A stretch of 64,000 nucleotides of DNA, taken from positions 310,001-374,000 of the forward strand of contig NZ_FNLB01000008.1 of the NCBI RefSeq assembly GCF_900104145.1, read 5' to 3'. The notes under the pieces were generated by a model. The model made no database searches, was not told the origin of the DNA, and saw nothing but the letters and a program-made list of their open reading frames with translations. This document shows, piece after piece, positions 1-8,726 of this stretch. The stretch comes from Pseudovibrio sp. Tun.PSC04-5.I4. GTDB lineage: Bacteria > Pseudomonadota > Alphaproteobacteria > Rhizobiales > Stappiaceae. Position 1 is the stretch's first letter. Each line of letters starts with the position of its first letter. The position numbers and the translations under genes were made by a program.

Positions 1-139
1 TGGTGAACATCCGTGCTTCGATCCAGCCCCTAAGGCTGACAAATTTACCATGACCTCCGCCATTGCCCTGCGCCAGCGGCTCCAGACCACCTGTTTCACG
101 CTTTAAGATCACAAAGTGCCAGAGGATGTGTTCTGCCCA
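1..139 (-). pseudogene. IS630-like transposase fragment (window edge)
   Basis: Read on the minus strand, the frame after a stop near 142 is open to the window edge and contains LKRETGGLEPLAQG followed by a glycine-rich stretch and LRGWIEARM. This order (RETGxxxP, Gly-rich basic stretch, then LRxWIEAxx) resembles the N-terminal helix-turn-helix region of IS630-family transposases. No start codon with a good ribosome site is visible and the rest lies outside the window, so it is either a relic or the end of a split element. The plus strand of the same stretch is also open for 35 codons, so the assignment is tentative. Confidence 0.35.
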
Positions 140-285
140 TCACACACCCCCAAAATCGGCTACGCGGATAGGAAATCACAGATCAGAACTCATGAAAATT
201 CTGAATCGCATAGCTAGCACCACGCTCTAGACGCGTGCAAAGCGGGTTCTCCAACAACAGGCCCAAATTGATTGGTAAGACGGCG

Positions 286-1281
286 CTATTCCGCAGGAAC
301 CAGTTCTGTTGGCTGCCCAGCTTTGTGCGAGGACAATAGCCCCTCGAAGTAAGCAATCGTTTTTGTGAGCCCTTGATGCAATTCAGTTGTTGGTTGCCAG
401 CCCAAAAACTCCCGCGCTCGCTCAATATTTGGTTTGCGCTGGAGCGGATCATCTTGAGGAAGAGGTTCCCTGATAATCCGGGATCTGGACCCAGTCAGCT
501 CCAGCACAAGCTCTGCAAGTTGTTTGATCGTGAACTCTTTTGGATTGCCAATATTGATGGGCATGGAAACGTGATCGGGGGCATTCATCAATCTCATCAT
601 ACCCTCCACCAAATCATCGCGATAACAGAAAGACCGGGTTTGCAGACCATCTCCGTACAGCGTGATTGGTTTATTTAGCAGCGCCTGCATAATGAAGTTC
701 GAAACCACTCGCCCATCATTGGGGTGCATACGTGGCCCATAAGTATTGAAAATGCGCATCACGCGGATGTTGATGTTGTTTTGGCGATGGTAATCGTAAA
801 AAAGCGTTTCCGCGCACCGCTTACCTTCGTCATAACAAGAACGCACGCCGATGGGATTAACGTTGCCCCAATAGTCCTCCGGCTGCGGGTGAACTTGAGG
901 GTCACCATAAATTTCGGAGGTGGACGCCTGCAAAATCTTGGCTTTAACGCGTTTGGCAAGCCCGAGCATATTGATGGCACCAAGCACGCTTGTCTTAGTG
1001 GTTTGAACCGGATCGAACTGGTAATGCACGGGAGACGCCGGGCAAGCCAAATTATAAATCTCATCCACTTCAACAAACAGGGGTTGGCACACATCATGGC
1101 GCAACAGCTCAAAGCGTTTGTGGTCCAGCAAGTGCTCCACATTCATGCGCGCGCCCGTAAAGAAATTATCGAGACACAACACTTCATGCCCTGCATCCAG
1201 CAGCATTTCACAAAGATATGAGCCGAGAAACCCTGAACCTCCTGTCACAAGAATTCTACGCCGATCATCAAGTGAAAACAT
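286..1281 (-). CDS. UDP-glucuronate decarboxylase (UDP-xylose synthase)
   Basis: Cytoplasmic extended SDR enzyme of 331 aa that oxidises and decarboxylates UDP-glucuronate to UDP-xylose, a precursor for surface glycans. Seen: Rossmann motif GGSGFLG (residues 14-20), the UXS-type block YNLACPASPVHYQ, TSEIYG (121-126), the catalytic YxxxK as YDEGK (150-154), and RIFNTYGP. Length is normal for bacterial UXS. The ATG at 1281 puts the nucleotide-binding loop at the expected distance; no strong ribosome site is visible. It stands alone and divergent from the BenE-like gene. Glycan-related membrane genes lie about 8 kb away, a loose functional link only. A dTDP-glucose 4,6-dehydratase is less likely because of the PASPVHYQ signature. 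Confidence 0.9.
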   Translation of the reverse strand: MFSLDDRRRILVTGGSGFLGSYLCEMLLDAGHEVLCLDNFFTGARMNVEHLLDHKRFELLRHDVCQPLFVEVDEIYNLACPASPVHYQFDPVQTTKTSVLGAINMLGLAKRVKAKILQASTSEIYGDPQVHPQPEDYWGNVNPIGVRSCYDEGKRCAETLFYDYHRQNNINIRVMRIFNTYGPRMHPNDGRVVSNFIMQALLNKPITLYGDGLQTRSFCYRDDLVEGMMRLMNAPDHVSMPINIGNPKEFTIKQLAELVLELTGSRSRIIREPLPQDDPLQRKPNIERAREFLGWQPTTELHQGLTKTIAYFEGLLSSHKAGQPTELVPAE

Positions 1282-1553
1282 GGGCTCTTGTCCGGGAAAT
1301 TATGGAGACTAAGCGAAAGCCTAACAGTCTGCTCCCAAACGTAAACAATGAAAAAAGCCCCCCTATTTATACAGGCTTGTGGCGTTTTCAACTCGTGCAG
1401 CTCATCTATTGAGCTAAACTCAAATATCAGAGCCCCGCACAGGCTTGCTCTCAGATTTGAGGCTGTTAGCATATCCCATGGATATCCTCAGCTTCTTCAG
1501 GCTCTCTGTTCCCCAACTTTGAGAGCCTGAACCATCCCATTGCAGGACTGTAA

Positions 1554-2750
1554 ATGCGTTCTTCTTTTTCTCTTAGCGCAACCAGCGCCGGTTTTCTCTC
1601 GGCATTTGTTGGATTTGCAAGCTCTTTTGCTATTGTTCTGCAAGGTCTGAGCGGTGTCGGGGCAACGCAGAGCGAGGCGGCTTCCGGCCTTATGGCTCTT
1701 TCTATCGCGATGGGCTTTTGCGGAATTGTATTCAGCCTTTGGAAGCGCATTCCAATATCTGTTGCCTGGTCAACACCAAGCGCTGCACTTCTGGCAACCT
1801 CCGGCGTGCCAGAGGGCGGTTTTGCGGTTGCAGTCGGTGCATTTATAGTGGCGGGTTTGCTTGTTGTTATCACCGGCATGTGGCGCCCGCTTGGGCGTTT
1901 GATCGGGTTTATCCCGGTGACTCTGGCACAGGCCATGCTTGCAGGTGTTCTCCTGCCATTGTGCCTTGTCCCATTCGAGGCAGTAGCTCAGCTGCCAACT
2001 CTGGCGCTACCAATAGTGCTTGCATGGTTTATTGCGGGCCAAGTCAACAAGTTACTAGCTGTCCCCGCTGCGTTACTCGGCTTTCTGGTCGCCCTGTATT
2101 TCCACGCAGACCTCTCCGGCCTCAGCTCGATGCAACTGGTGCAGTCTCCCATTTTTGTAATGCCGGAGTTTACACTGAGTGCAATTGTTGGGATCGGTAT
2201 CCCGCTCTATGTTGTGACGATGGCCTCCCAAAATATTCCGGGCGTTTCCGTCTTGCGGTCTTTTGGATATCAACCAACTCCGGGCCCTCTGTTTAGCTGG
2301 ACCGGCGTTGCCACAATATTGAGCGCGCCGTTTGGCGGACATGGCGTGAGCCTAGCTGCGATCACAGCGGCAATTTGTGCGAATGAAGATGCTCATAAAG
2401 ATCCTGCGCGCAGGTACTGGGCAGCCGTTGTTGCGGGCCTCGTCTATTTCGTTTTCGGTGTGTTTGCAGCTGGCTTTGTTGGCATCGTTGAACTGGCGCC
2501 GCGCATACTCATTGGCGGTGTCGCAGGCTTGGCACTTATCGGGACCCTTGTTGGTTCAGTTCAAGGTATGCTGACGGAAGAAACCAGCCGAGAACCGGCA
2601 ATCATGACCTTTCTGATCACAGCATCAGGCCTCTCATTCTTCGGGATTGGTGGTGCATTCTGGGGGCTTTTGGTTGGCATTGCTTTGAAGCTTTGGTTGG
2701 ATCGGAAGCAAAAAACTTTGGCCTCTTTGCAAACAGGCAGGAGTTCCTGA
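1554..2750 (+). CDS. benE: BenE-family benzoate/H+ symporter-like permease
   Basis: Inner-membrane transporter of 398 aa, almost entirely hydrophobic, with about 11-12 predicted membrane spans. Recognised from the BenE-family N-terminus (SATSAGFLSAFVGFASSFAI), the WSTPSAALL segment in span 3, and GGHGVSLAAITAAICAN near residue 270. Family members take up benzoate or related aromatic acids with protons. The start ATG follows GCAGGA at a seven-base gap. It is not next to ben genes; the only aromatic pathway in the window is the pca cluster 50 kb away, so the substrate is an inference from family. Its end faces the opp operon. Confidence 0.85.
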   Translation: MRSSFSLSATSAGFLSAFVGFASSFAIVLQGLSGVGATQSEAASGLMALSIAMGFCGIVFSLWKRIPISVAWSTPSAALLATSGVPEGGFAVAVGAFIVAGLLVVITGMWRPLGRLIGFIPVTLAQAMLAGVLLPLCLVPFEAVAQLPTLALPIVLAWFIAGQVNKLLAVPAALLGFLVALYFHADLSGLSSMQLVQSPIFVMPEFTLSAIVGIGIPLYVVTMASQNIPGVSVLRSFGYQPTPGPLFSWTGVATILSAPFGGHGVSLAAITAAICANEDAHKDPARRYWAAVVAGLVYFVFGVFAAGFVGIVELAPRILIGGVAGLALIGTLVGSVQGMLTEETSREPAIMTFLITASGLSFFGIGGAFWGLLVGIALKLWLDRKQKTLASLQTGRSS

Positions 2751-2858
2751 CAAGACCAGTCACGACCTCCTTATATGTTCACCCTATTTGGGTAATTCGT
2801 CGTATTTCTCCACTAAAGCACAGAGGTAAAAGGGAGAACCAATGGGTAAAGTACCAGT

Positions 2859-2886
2859 AAAAACGGCGGAGCAAAAAGCCCCGCCG
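2859..2886 (-). terminator. Rho-independent terminator of the opp operon
   Basis: On the minus strand CGGCGG pairs with CCGCCG across a loop containing CTTTTTGCT, followed by five T residues (positions 2863-2859). It lies about 30 bp past the oppF stop. A GC-rich stem plus T-run is a canonical intrinsic terminator; on the plus strand it could also end the BenE transcript, but without a U-run. Confidence 0.8.
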
Positions 2887-2915
2887 CGCGTTGTATCATA
2901 GATACATCTGGTTTC

Positions 2916-3776
2916 TTACGCGCTGGCTTCCAAGGCCCGGCGCGCTGCAATACGTTTCCGCTCTGCAATTGGGTCCGGAATAGGGACTGCCTTGATCAGC
3001 TCCTTGGTGTAAGGACTTTGCGGGTTGTTGATGACGTCGTGAGCGTCACCCATTTCCGCGATATTGCCAAACTCCAGAACCATAATGCGGTTGCTGATGT
3101 GTTTTACAACGCTGAGGTCATGGGCAATAAACAGCAGGGACAGGCCAAGTTCTTTCTGCAAATCCATCAACAGGTTCACCACCTGTGCTTGAACGGATAC
3201 ATCCAAGGCAGAAACGGGCTCATCACAAATGATCATCTTCGGATTGGTGATCAAAGCGCGGGCAATGCCAATACGTTGACACTGGCCACCTGAAAACTCA
3301 TGCGGATACCGGTTGATCATCCGAGCGGATAATCCAACTTTTTCCATGAGTTGACGAACGCTTTTCTTGACTTCATCCTTGGATGTTTTCGGAAAATGCG
3401 TTTTTAGCGGCTCTGCGATAATTTGCCCGGCAGTGAGGCGTGGGTTCAAGGAAGCCAGAGGATCCTGAAAGATCATCTGGATTTCCTTGCGGATTCCCAA
3501 AAGATCTTTCGGATTCATCTTCATCAGGTCGCGGCCTTCCCAGAAAACCTCACCACCCTGTGCTGGGATCATCCGAATGATTGCCCGGGCGAGTGTGGAT
3601 TTGCCACAGCCGGATTCGCCTACGATACCAAGCGTTTCACCGCGGGCTAGGTCAAAGGAAACACCTTTAACCGCACGCAGAATCTCCGGCCTATGCCAGG
3701 GGAGTGCGTTTTGTTGCTTGATCTGGAATTCCACCCGCATATCGCGGACGGACAAGATTGGCTCTTTCGTGCTCAA
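2916..3776 (-). CDS. oppF: Oligopeptide ABC transporter ATP-binding protein OppF
   Basis: Cytoplasmic ATPase subunit (286 aa) that powers peptide import with OppD through the OppB-OppC channel. Seen: Walker A GESGCGKST (residues 53-61), ABC signature FSGGQCQR, Walker B MIICDEPVSALD, H-loop AHDLS, and the C-terminal oligopeptide extension (NPQSPYTKELI). Last gene of the operon; its start overlaps the oppD stop by 4 bp, implying translational coupling. OppF rather than DppF is chosen from the operon partners; the two families cannot be told apart by motif alone. Confidence 0.93.
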   Translation of the reverse strand: MSTKEPILSVRDMRVEFQIKQQNALPWHRPEILRAVKGVSFDLARGETLGIVGESGCGKSTLARAIIRMIPAQGGEVFWEGRDLMKMNPKDLLGIRKEIQMIFQDPLASLNPRLTAGQIIAEPLKTHFPKTSKDEVKKSVRQLMEKVGLSARMINRYPHEFSGGQCQRIGIARALITNPKMIICDEPVSALDVSVQAQVVNLLMDLQKELGLSLLFIAHDLSVVKHISNRIMVLEFGNIAEMGDAHDVINNPQSPYTKELIKAVPIPDPIAERKRIAARRALEASA

Positions 3777-4633
3777 AGCTTTTCCTCCGCCATCTGGGCT
3801 TCAATGCTGCGGTCCAACGTCATTAAGCGCTCTTCATCCTGATCCAGACGCGGAACCGCGCTGAGCAACCCTTTTGTGTAAGGGTTGGTTGGATTGGCAA
3901 AGATATCTGTTGTCAAACCGTGTTCCATCACCTCGCCCTGGTACATCACCATGGTCCGCTCACAGGAGCCTGCCACAATGCCAAGGTTATGAGTAATCAG
4001 AACAATCGCCATTTGGAACTCTTCTTGTAGTTCCACCAGTAAGTCCATAATGCGGGCCTGCACCGTCACATCAAGTGCCGTTGTCGGTTCATCTGCAATC
4101 AGGAGTTTTGGACGACACAGCAACGACATCGCAATCATCACACGCTGCCGCATTCCGCCGGAAAACTCATGCGGATACATGTGAATGCGGTTCTTCGCAT
4201 CGGGAATTTTCACAGCTTCAAGCATCCGCACGCATTCAGCAATCGCAGTTCTCTTCTTCATGCGTTTGCCATCTGGCGCGTTATAAATCAGCGTTTCAGC
4301 CATCTGCTCTGAAATGCGCATGTAAGGATTCAGGGATGTCATTGGATCTTGAAAGATCATAGCAATCTCATTGGAACGAAGCTTGTTCATTTCCTTATGA
4401 GAACGGCCGATAATCTCCTGCCCCTGATACTTGATAGAACCAGAAATTTTCGCGTTGGGGGGAAGCAAGCCCATGGTCGCAAAAGCTGTTTGGCTTTTAC
4501 CTGAACCAGACTCGCCCACAATTCCCAGAGTTTCACCCTTACTGATCGTAAGGCTAACGTCTTTTACGGCCTCGATTACACCTTCCGGCGTATCGTAGGT
4601 GATCCGTAGATTTTGGATATCCAAGAGTGCCAC
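3773..4633 (-). CDS. oppD: Oligopeptide ABC transporter ATP-binding protein OppD
   Basis: Second ATPase subunit (286 aa) of the peptide importer. Walker A is GESGSGKSQ, with Q where most ABC proteins have T/S, a variation usual in the OppD/DppD family. Signature FSGGMRQR, Walker B LLIADEPTTALD and the C-terminal ANPTNPYTKGLL motif are present. It follows oppC with a 10-bp gap and overlaps oppF by 4 bp. The start ATG lies behind AGGAGGTGAGACGTGGCAC-like purine-rich sequence, a strong ribosome site. Confidence 0.93.
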   Translation of the reverse strand: MALLDIQNLRITYDTPEGVIEAVKDVSLTISKGETLGIVGESGSGKSQTAFATMGLLPPNAKISGSIKYQGQEIIGRSHKEMNKLRSNEIAMIFQDPMTSLNPYMRISEQMAETLIYNAPDGKRMKKRTAIAECVRMLEAVKIPDAKNRIHMYPHEFSGGMRQRVMIAMSLLCRPKLLIADEPTTALDVTVQARIMDLLVELQEEFQMAIVLITHNLGIVAGSCERTMVMYQGEVMEHGLTTDIFANPTNPYTKGLLSAVPRLDQDEERLMTLDRSIEAQMAEEKL

Positions 4634-4643
4634 GTCTCACCTC

Positions 4644-5573
4644 CTAATAGTCTTTAGGGTCAAGCGCATCGCGCAGACCGTCGCCGATAAAGAAAAAGCT
4701 GAACAGAGTTATGATGAAGAAGAACATTGGAAATATCAGTTGCCACAATGTGCCGTACTGCATCGTTCCAGCGCCTTCAGCAATCAACGCGCCCCAGCTC
4801 GTGTTCGGCTCCTGAACACCAAGGCCTAGGAATGAGATAAAGCTCTCGGTCAGGATCATCTGCGGGACGAGAAGCGTCGCATAAACAACGATCACGCCCA
4901 GCAAGTTGGGGACGATATGGCGTAAAATTATCGTCATCGGCTTTACACCGGTAGCGACTGCCGCTTCCACAAACTCTTTGTTTTTGAGCGTGAGCGTTTG
5001 ACCACGCGCAATACGCGACATATCCAGCCATGAGATCAACCCAATGCCAACGAACAGCATGAAGATGGACCGTCCGAACACCACAAGAAGCAGGATCAGA
5101 ACAAACATGTAAGGAATGGACTGAAGGATATCAACGATACGCATCATGATGTTATCGACACGTCCACCGGCATAACCAGCAATTGCTCCGTAAAGTGTTC
5201 CTACGACCACCGCGATGAGTGCGCCGACCACCCCAACCATCAAAGAAATCTGGGTGCCTTGAATGACACGGGAATACAGGTCCCGCCCCATCTCATCAGC
5301 ACCGAAGTAGTGACCATTTTCCGCGTTGGGTGCGCCAAGTTCTGCAACTTGCCCCAAAATTCCCCAATCGATTTCCTCATTCGACCAGCCGGTAAACAGT
5401 TGACCGAAAGCCGCGAAGATAATGACACCTGTCAAAATAAAGAGACTAACCAAGGCGGCTTTGTTTTTGAAAAACCGGCGACGAGCGTCGGCAAACAAAG
5501 AACGGCCCTGCACCTCTTCCTGAGCAGCCAGATTATCTGCGAACTGCTCCATTTTTTGAACGTCTACATTCAT
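4644..5573 (-). CDS. oppC: Oligopeptide ABC transporter permease OppC
   Basis: Inner-membrane permease of 309 aa. A long cytoplasmic N-terminus (residues 1-35, with ADARRRFFKNKAA just before the first span) precedes a first span and then the five-span BPD_transp_1 core, the standard OppC topology. The EAA loop appears as EAAVATGVKPMTIILRHIVP. An N-terminal OppC_N-type region is present. It sits between oppB (11-bp gap) and oppD (10-bp gap) in the operon. With OppB it forms the peptide channel. Confidence 0.92.
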   Translation of the reverse strand: MNVDVQKMEQFADNLAAQEEVQGRSLFADARRRFFKNKAALVSLFILTGVIIFAAFGQLFTGWSNEEIDWGILGQVAELGAPNAENGHYFGADEMGRDLYSRVIQGTQISLMVGVVGALIAVVVGTLYGAIAGYAGGRVDNIMMRIVDILQSIPYMFVLILLLVVFGRSIFMLFVGIGLISWLDMSRIARGQTLTLKNKEFVEAAVATGVKPMTIILRHIVPNLLGVIVVYATLLVPQMILTESFISFLGLGVQEPNTSWGALIAEGAGTMQYGTLWQLIFPMFFFIITLFSFFFIGDGLRDALDPKDY

Positions 5574-5584
5574 GTGCTCAGCCC

Positions 5585-6508
5585 TCAGTATCTAATCTTC
5601 GGGTCGACCCATGCGTACAGGATATCGACTATGAGATTGAAGAGGATGGTGAGGCCTCCGATGAGAATTGTAATGCCCATCATGACGGCGTAATCACGGT
5701 TGAGGGCGGAGTTAACGTAAAACTGCCCGATGCCACCGGTTGAGAAGTAGATATCGATGATAACGGACCCAGTGATCATGGATACAAACGCAGGGCCAAG
5801 GTAAGACATAACCGGAAGCAGAGCTGGTTTGAGAGCATGACGGAAAACAATCACATGATATGGCAGACCTTTAGCCATAGCAGTGCGAATGAAGTTGGTA
5901 TGCAGAACTTCCAGCATGGAGGAGCGGGTCAAACGCGCGATTGACGCCATATAGCTGGTTGAGAGCGCAATAACTGGCAGAATGAGATGGTTCCATTGCC
6001 CACCATTCCAACCTCCACCGGGGAGCCAGCCCAACCACAGCGTAAAGACGAGCACAAGAATTGGCGCCATGACAAAGTTTGGCAGAACCTGAGCACCGAT
6101 GGAAATACCAACGGCCATGTAGTCCAGCCAACTGTTTTGCTTCAGGGCAGCAGCAATTCCGAGGGCTCCACCTACGATAACGGCAACAGCAAACGAGAGA
6201 AATCCATAGGTTAATGTAACGGGGAACCCGCTCTCTATGATCTCGTTTACAGTGCGGTCTTTGTATTTGAAGGACGGGCCAAAATCGAACTCAGTAACGA
6301 TCCCGCCGATGTAATTCACAATCTGCACATAGATTGGATTATCCAGGCCGTATTTAGCTTCGATATTGGCGAGAACAGTAGGAGGAAGCGCGCGGTCAGA
6401 GGTGAATGGGCCACCGGGAGCCGCATGCATGAGTAAAAATGAGATGATGATGAGCAGCAGCAATGTAGGAATTGCGATGGCTACTCTTCTAAGGATGTAG
6501 CTGATCAT
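5585..6508 (-). CDS. oppB: Oligopeptide ABC transporter permease OppB
   Basis: Inner-membrane permease of 307 aa with the typical OppB start (YILRRVAIAIPTLLLLI), a periplasmic loop after span 1 containing GGPFTSDRALPP, and the EAA-type loop RTAMAKGLPYHVIVFRHAL. Length and topology (about six spans) match the family. It is separated from oppA by a hairpin (6560-6587) that may lower permease expression relative to the binding protein. The ATG at 6508 follows a weak purine stretch. Confidence 0.92.
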   Translation of the reverse strand: MISYILRRVAIAIPTLLLLIIISFLLMHAAPGGPFTSDRALPPTVLANIEAKYGLDNPIYVQIVNYIGGIVTEFDFGPSFKYKDRTVNEIIESGFPVTLTYGFLSFAVAVIVGGALGIAAALKQNSWLDYMAVGISIGAQVLPNFVMAPILVLVFTLWLGWLPGGGWNGGQWNHLILPVIALSTSYMASIARLTRSSMLEVLHTNFIRTAMAKGLPYHVIVFRHALKPALLPVMSYLGPAFVSMITGSVIIDIYFSTGGIGQFYVNSALNRDYAVMMGITILIGGLTILFNLIVDILYAWVDPKIRY

Positions 6509-6559
6509 TGTTATTAGTTTCTCGTATGAAGAACGGGTGTTTCAGCAACAAAAAGATGC

Positions 6560-6587
6560 AAAAACACCGGCGTCTGGGACACCGGTG
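6560..6587 (-). terminator. Intercistronic hairpin between oppA and oppB
   Basis: Minus strand: CACCGG, an 11-base spacer, CCGGTG, then TTTTT. It lies 16 bp after the oppA stop and 50 bp before oppB. Partial terminators here are common in binding-protein-dependent operons and leave more binding protein than permease; that role is inferred. Confidence 0.7.
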
Positions 6588-6602
6588 CTCTTGATCGCGA
6601 AA

Positions 6603-8231
6603 TTACTTAGCAACCTTATAAAGGTTCTTCGCATACCAGTTTTGTTCAGCGTTTTTGATCGGCCAGTTTTTCAGTGTGTCATTCAACATGTACACGTTGG
6701 TGTAATGATAAATTGGAATAACCGGCATTTCAGCAGCCATAATTTCTTCTACACGTGTGTAGTTCGGCTGTGGATTTGCAGAGGTTTTAGCGCCCGCCAT
6801 CAACTCATCAACTTCAGCATTGCTGTATTTGCCGTCGTTATAACCGGATTCTGTCGTCAGCAGATCGAGGAAGGTTGAGGCTTCATTGTAGTCACCACAC
6901 CAAGCTCCACGAGCGAGTTGGAAGTTTTGCTGTCCGCGCTCGTTGAGGAATGTTTTCCATTCCATGTTTTCGAGGTTGACTTTCACGCCCAGCTTCTGCT
7001 TCCACATTTGAGACATCGCAATAGCGATCTTCTTGTGAGCTTCAGATGTGTTGTAGAGCATGTTGAATTCAAGTGGGTTGCCTTCGCTGAAGCCAGCAGC
7101 CACCAACAATTCTTTCGCCTTTGCATCACGTTCGGCTTGAGACCAACCAGCAAAATCTACTTTTGGAACATCGAAGCCAGCGGTTACAGCGGGAGTGAAG
7201 GTGTACGCTTGGAACTGGCCACCCTGCAATACAGCGTCTGTGATGACACGACGATCAATCGCATAGGCCAGCGCCTGACGAATACGAACGTCTTTGAATT
7301 CTTTTGGACCGGAATCAGAAACGTTGAAAGTGTAGTAGTAAGAACAAAGACGCGGGAAAGCGATTGCCTGATCAGGGTATTCTTTCTGAAGGCGTGGGAA
7401 CTGCCCAGCAGGCACCTCTGTACGATCCATCTCACCAGAAAGGTAGCGGGTCAAAGCAACGTTCTCATCATTGATGACGAGGGTTTGAACCTTGTCGATA
7501 ATGGTGCTCTCATTATCCCAATAATTGGTGTTGCGCACCATCTCCAAGGTTTCCTGCGGAACATGCTTGGTCAGCTTGTACGCGCCGTTGGAGACAATGT
7601 TCTCTGGCTTTGTCCATGCAGCGCCGTGTTTTTCAACAACCGCCTGTGGAGACGGGAATGTTGTGCTGTGCGTTGTCATCAACGCGAAGTATGGCAGTGG
7701 TTGAGTCAGCTTCACTTCCAGAGTGTGATCATCAAGCGCTTTAACGCCGAGATCGGACAACTCTTTCTCACCCGCAATAACCGCCTTTGCATTTTCAATG
7801 GACATCAGTTCCATGAACCATGCGTATGGAGATGCGTTTTTAGGATCAGCAGCACGCTGCCATCCGTAAACGAAATCACCAGCCGTTACTGAAGATCCAT
7901 CTGACCACTTTGCATCATCGCGGAGCTTGAAAGTGTAAGTCAGCTTGTCAGCACTTACATCATGGCTCAGTGCAACACCTGGTACGAGATTGCCCAGGTT
8001 ATCCTGGTTGTACAGACCTTCAAACAAGTTACGGACGACTTCAGAACCAGATACATCTTCTACGATTGCTGGATCAACAGATGAATGCTCATCGAGAATA
8101 CGATAAGTAAAAGTCTGGTCGTCAGCGAGTTTCTCGCCAGTTTCTGGATGAACACCCGCAGCAAATACAGAGGTAGAAAGCAGTGCAGTTCCGACTACAC
8201 TCGCCATAAGAAAGCTTTTGCTGAATTTCAT
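6603..8231 (-). CDS. oppA: Periplasmic oligopeptide-binding protein OppA
   Basis: Substrate-binding protein of 542 aa (SBP family 5). A signal peptide is visible: KFSK, a hydrophobic core, then STSVFA with cleavage before AGVHPETG. Family-5 hallmarks include DAKWSDGSSVTAGDFVYGWQ near residue 110 and RQALAYAIDRR. First gene of oppABCDF. The ATG follows GAGGAGATTCCTAG, a strong ribosome site. The promoter must lie in the 495-bp gap upstream. Length matches OppA rather than the shorter DppA-like proteins; peptide length preference cannot be read from sequence. Confidence 0.93.
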   Translation of the reverse strand: MKFSKSFLMASVVGTALLSTSVFAAGVHPETGEKLADDQTFTYRILDEHSSVDPAIVEDVSGSEVVRNLFEGLYNQDNLGNLVPGVALSHDVSADKLTYTFKLRDDAKWSDGSSVTAGDFVYGWQRAADPKNASPYAWFMELMSIENAKAVIAGEKELSDLGVKALDDHTLEVKLTQPLPYFALMTTHSTTFPSPQAVVEKHGAAWTKPENIVSNGAYKLTKHVPQETLEMVRNTNYWDNESTIIDKVQTLVINDENVALTRYLSGEMDRTEVPAGQFPRLQKEYPDQAIAFPRLCSYYYTFNVSDSGPKEFKDVRIRQALAYAIDRRVITDAVLQGGQFQAYTFTPAVTAGFDVPKVDFAGWSQAERDAKAKELLVAAGFSEGNPLEFNMLYNTSEAHKKIAIAMSQMWKQKLGVKVNLENMEWKTFLNERGQQNFQLARGAWCGDYNEASTFLDLLTTESGYNDGKYSNAEVDELMAGAKTSANPQPNYTRVEEIMAAEMPVIPIYHYTNVYMLNDTLKNWPIKNAEQNWYAKNLYKVAK

Positions 8232-8726
8232 CTAGGAATCTCCTCACATAAAATCGGTCACCTGTTCCCCAACAGTGCCGACTTGAACAAATTTCTCAAT
8301 AGGATCTAGAGCTCACCTCAATTGAAAAGTGATCTCCAAAAAAATGCATATTTTCCTAAGAGCAACGCGAAATTGAAATTATTTGCGTTTTAGAAGCTCC
8401 CCACGAGTGGCTTTATGCTCAGTTCCCCTCGTCGCTGGCATATATGCGTATCCCGATACGCACTTTAACGTAGTTTTTGGCTTATTCAATTGTATTCTTC
8501 GGGGAAATGACCCTTGCGGAATATGGTGGGGGAAATCTTGCGGGCAGAAACAGCATGAGTCTTACACAACCCGACGGATTACAAGGTATTACAGCAGTTC
8601 GTTGTTGTATTAGATATCCAAGAAAAAATATCTCAATCCCATAGTTTCAATATTAATCAATTTAGCGAGTAATTGATTAGGTATTGGTACCCCATAGTAT
8701 ATTGGGCAGAGTCTTTGGGTGGGGAA
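8232..8726. other. 495-bp intergenic region upstream of oppA and of the HAD-UbiA gene
   Basis: Divergent control region with no credible gene. It is AT-rich and holds one clear 18-bp palindrome (8445-8462), listed separately. The only longer open frames lack ribosome sites and coding character. Confidence 0.6.
8445..8462. promoter_or_regulatory. 18-bp palindrome, operator candidate
   Basis: TGCGTATC and GATACGCA form a perfect inverted repeat around the two-base spacer CC. The geometry (8-bp arms, total 18 bp) is typical of a dimeric repressor site such as GntR or TetR types. It is 214 bp upstream of oppA and 265 bp upstream of the HAD-UbiA start, so either could be the target. Confidence 0.4.

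Noticed and set aside
373..1221. Long plus-strand frames opposite the UDP-glucuronate decarboxylase gene
   Set aside because: Antisense shadows of a well-identified enzyme, without ribosome sites or known domains.
1398..1414. AGCTCA-TCTAT-TGAGCT hairpin upstream of the BenE gene
   Set aside because: Short 6-bp stem with no U-run in a promoter region; too weak to call as a terminator or operator.
2842..2901. Small frame MGKVPVKTAEQKAPPRVVS with GGGAGAACC upstream
   Set aside because: It lies on top of the opp terminator hairpin and is only 19 codons long; the Shine-Dalgarno-like sequence is not enough to call a gene.
6918..7892. 324-codon plus-strand frame opposite oppA
   Set aside because: Shadow of oppA; no start signals and unusual Cys/Phe/Arg-rich composition.
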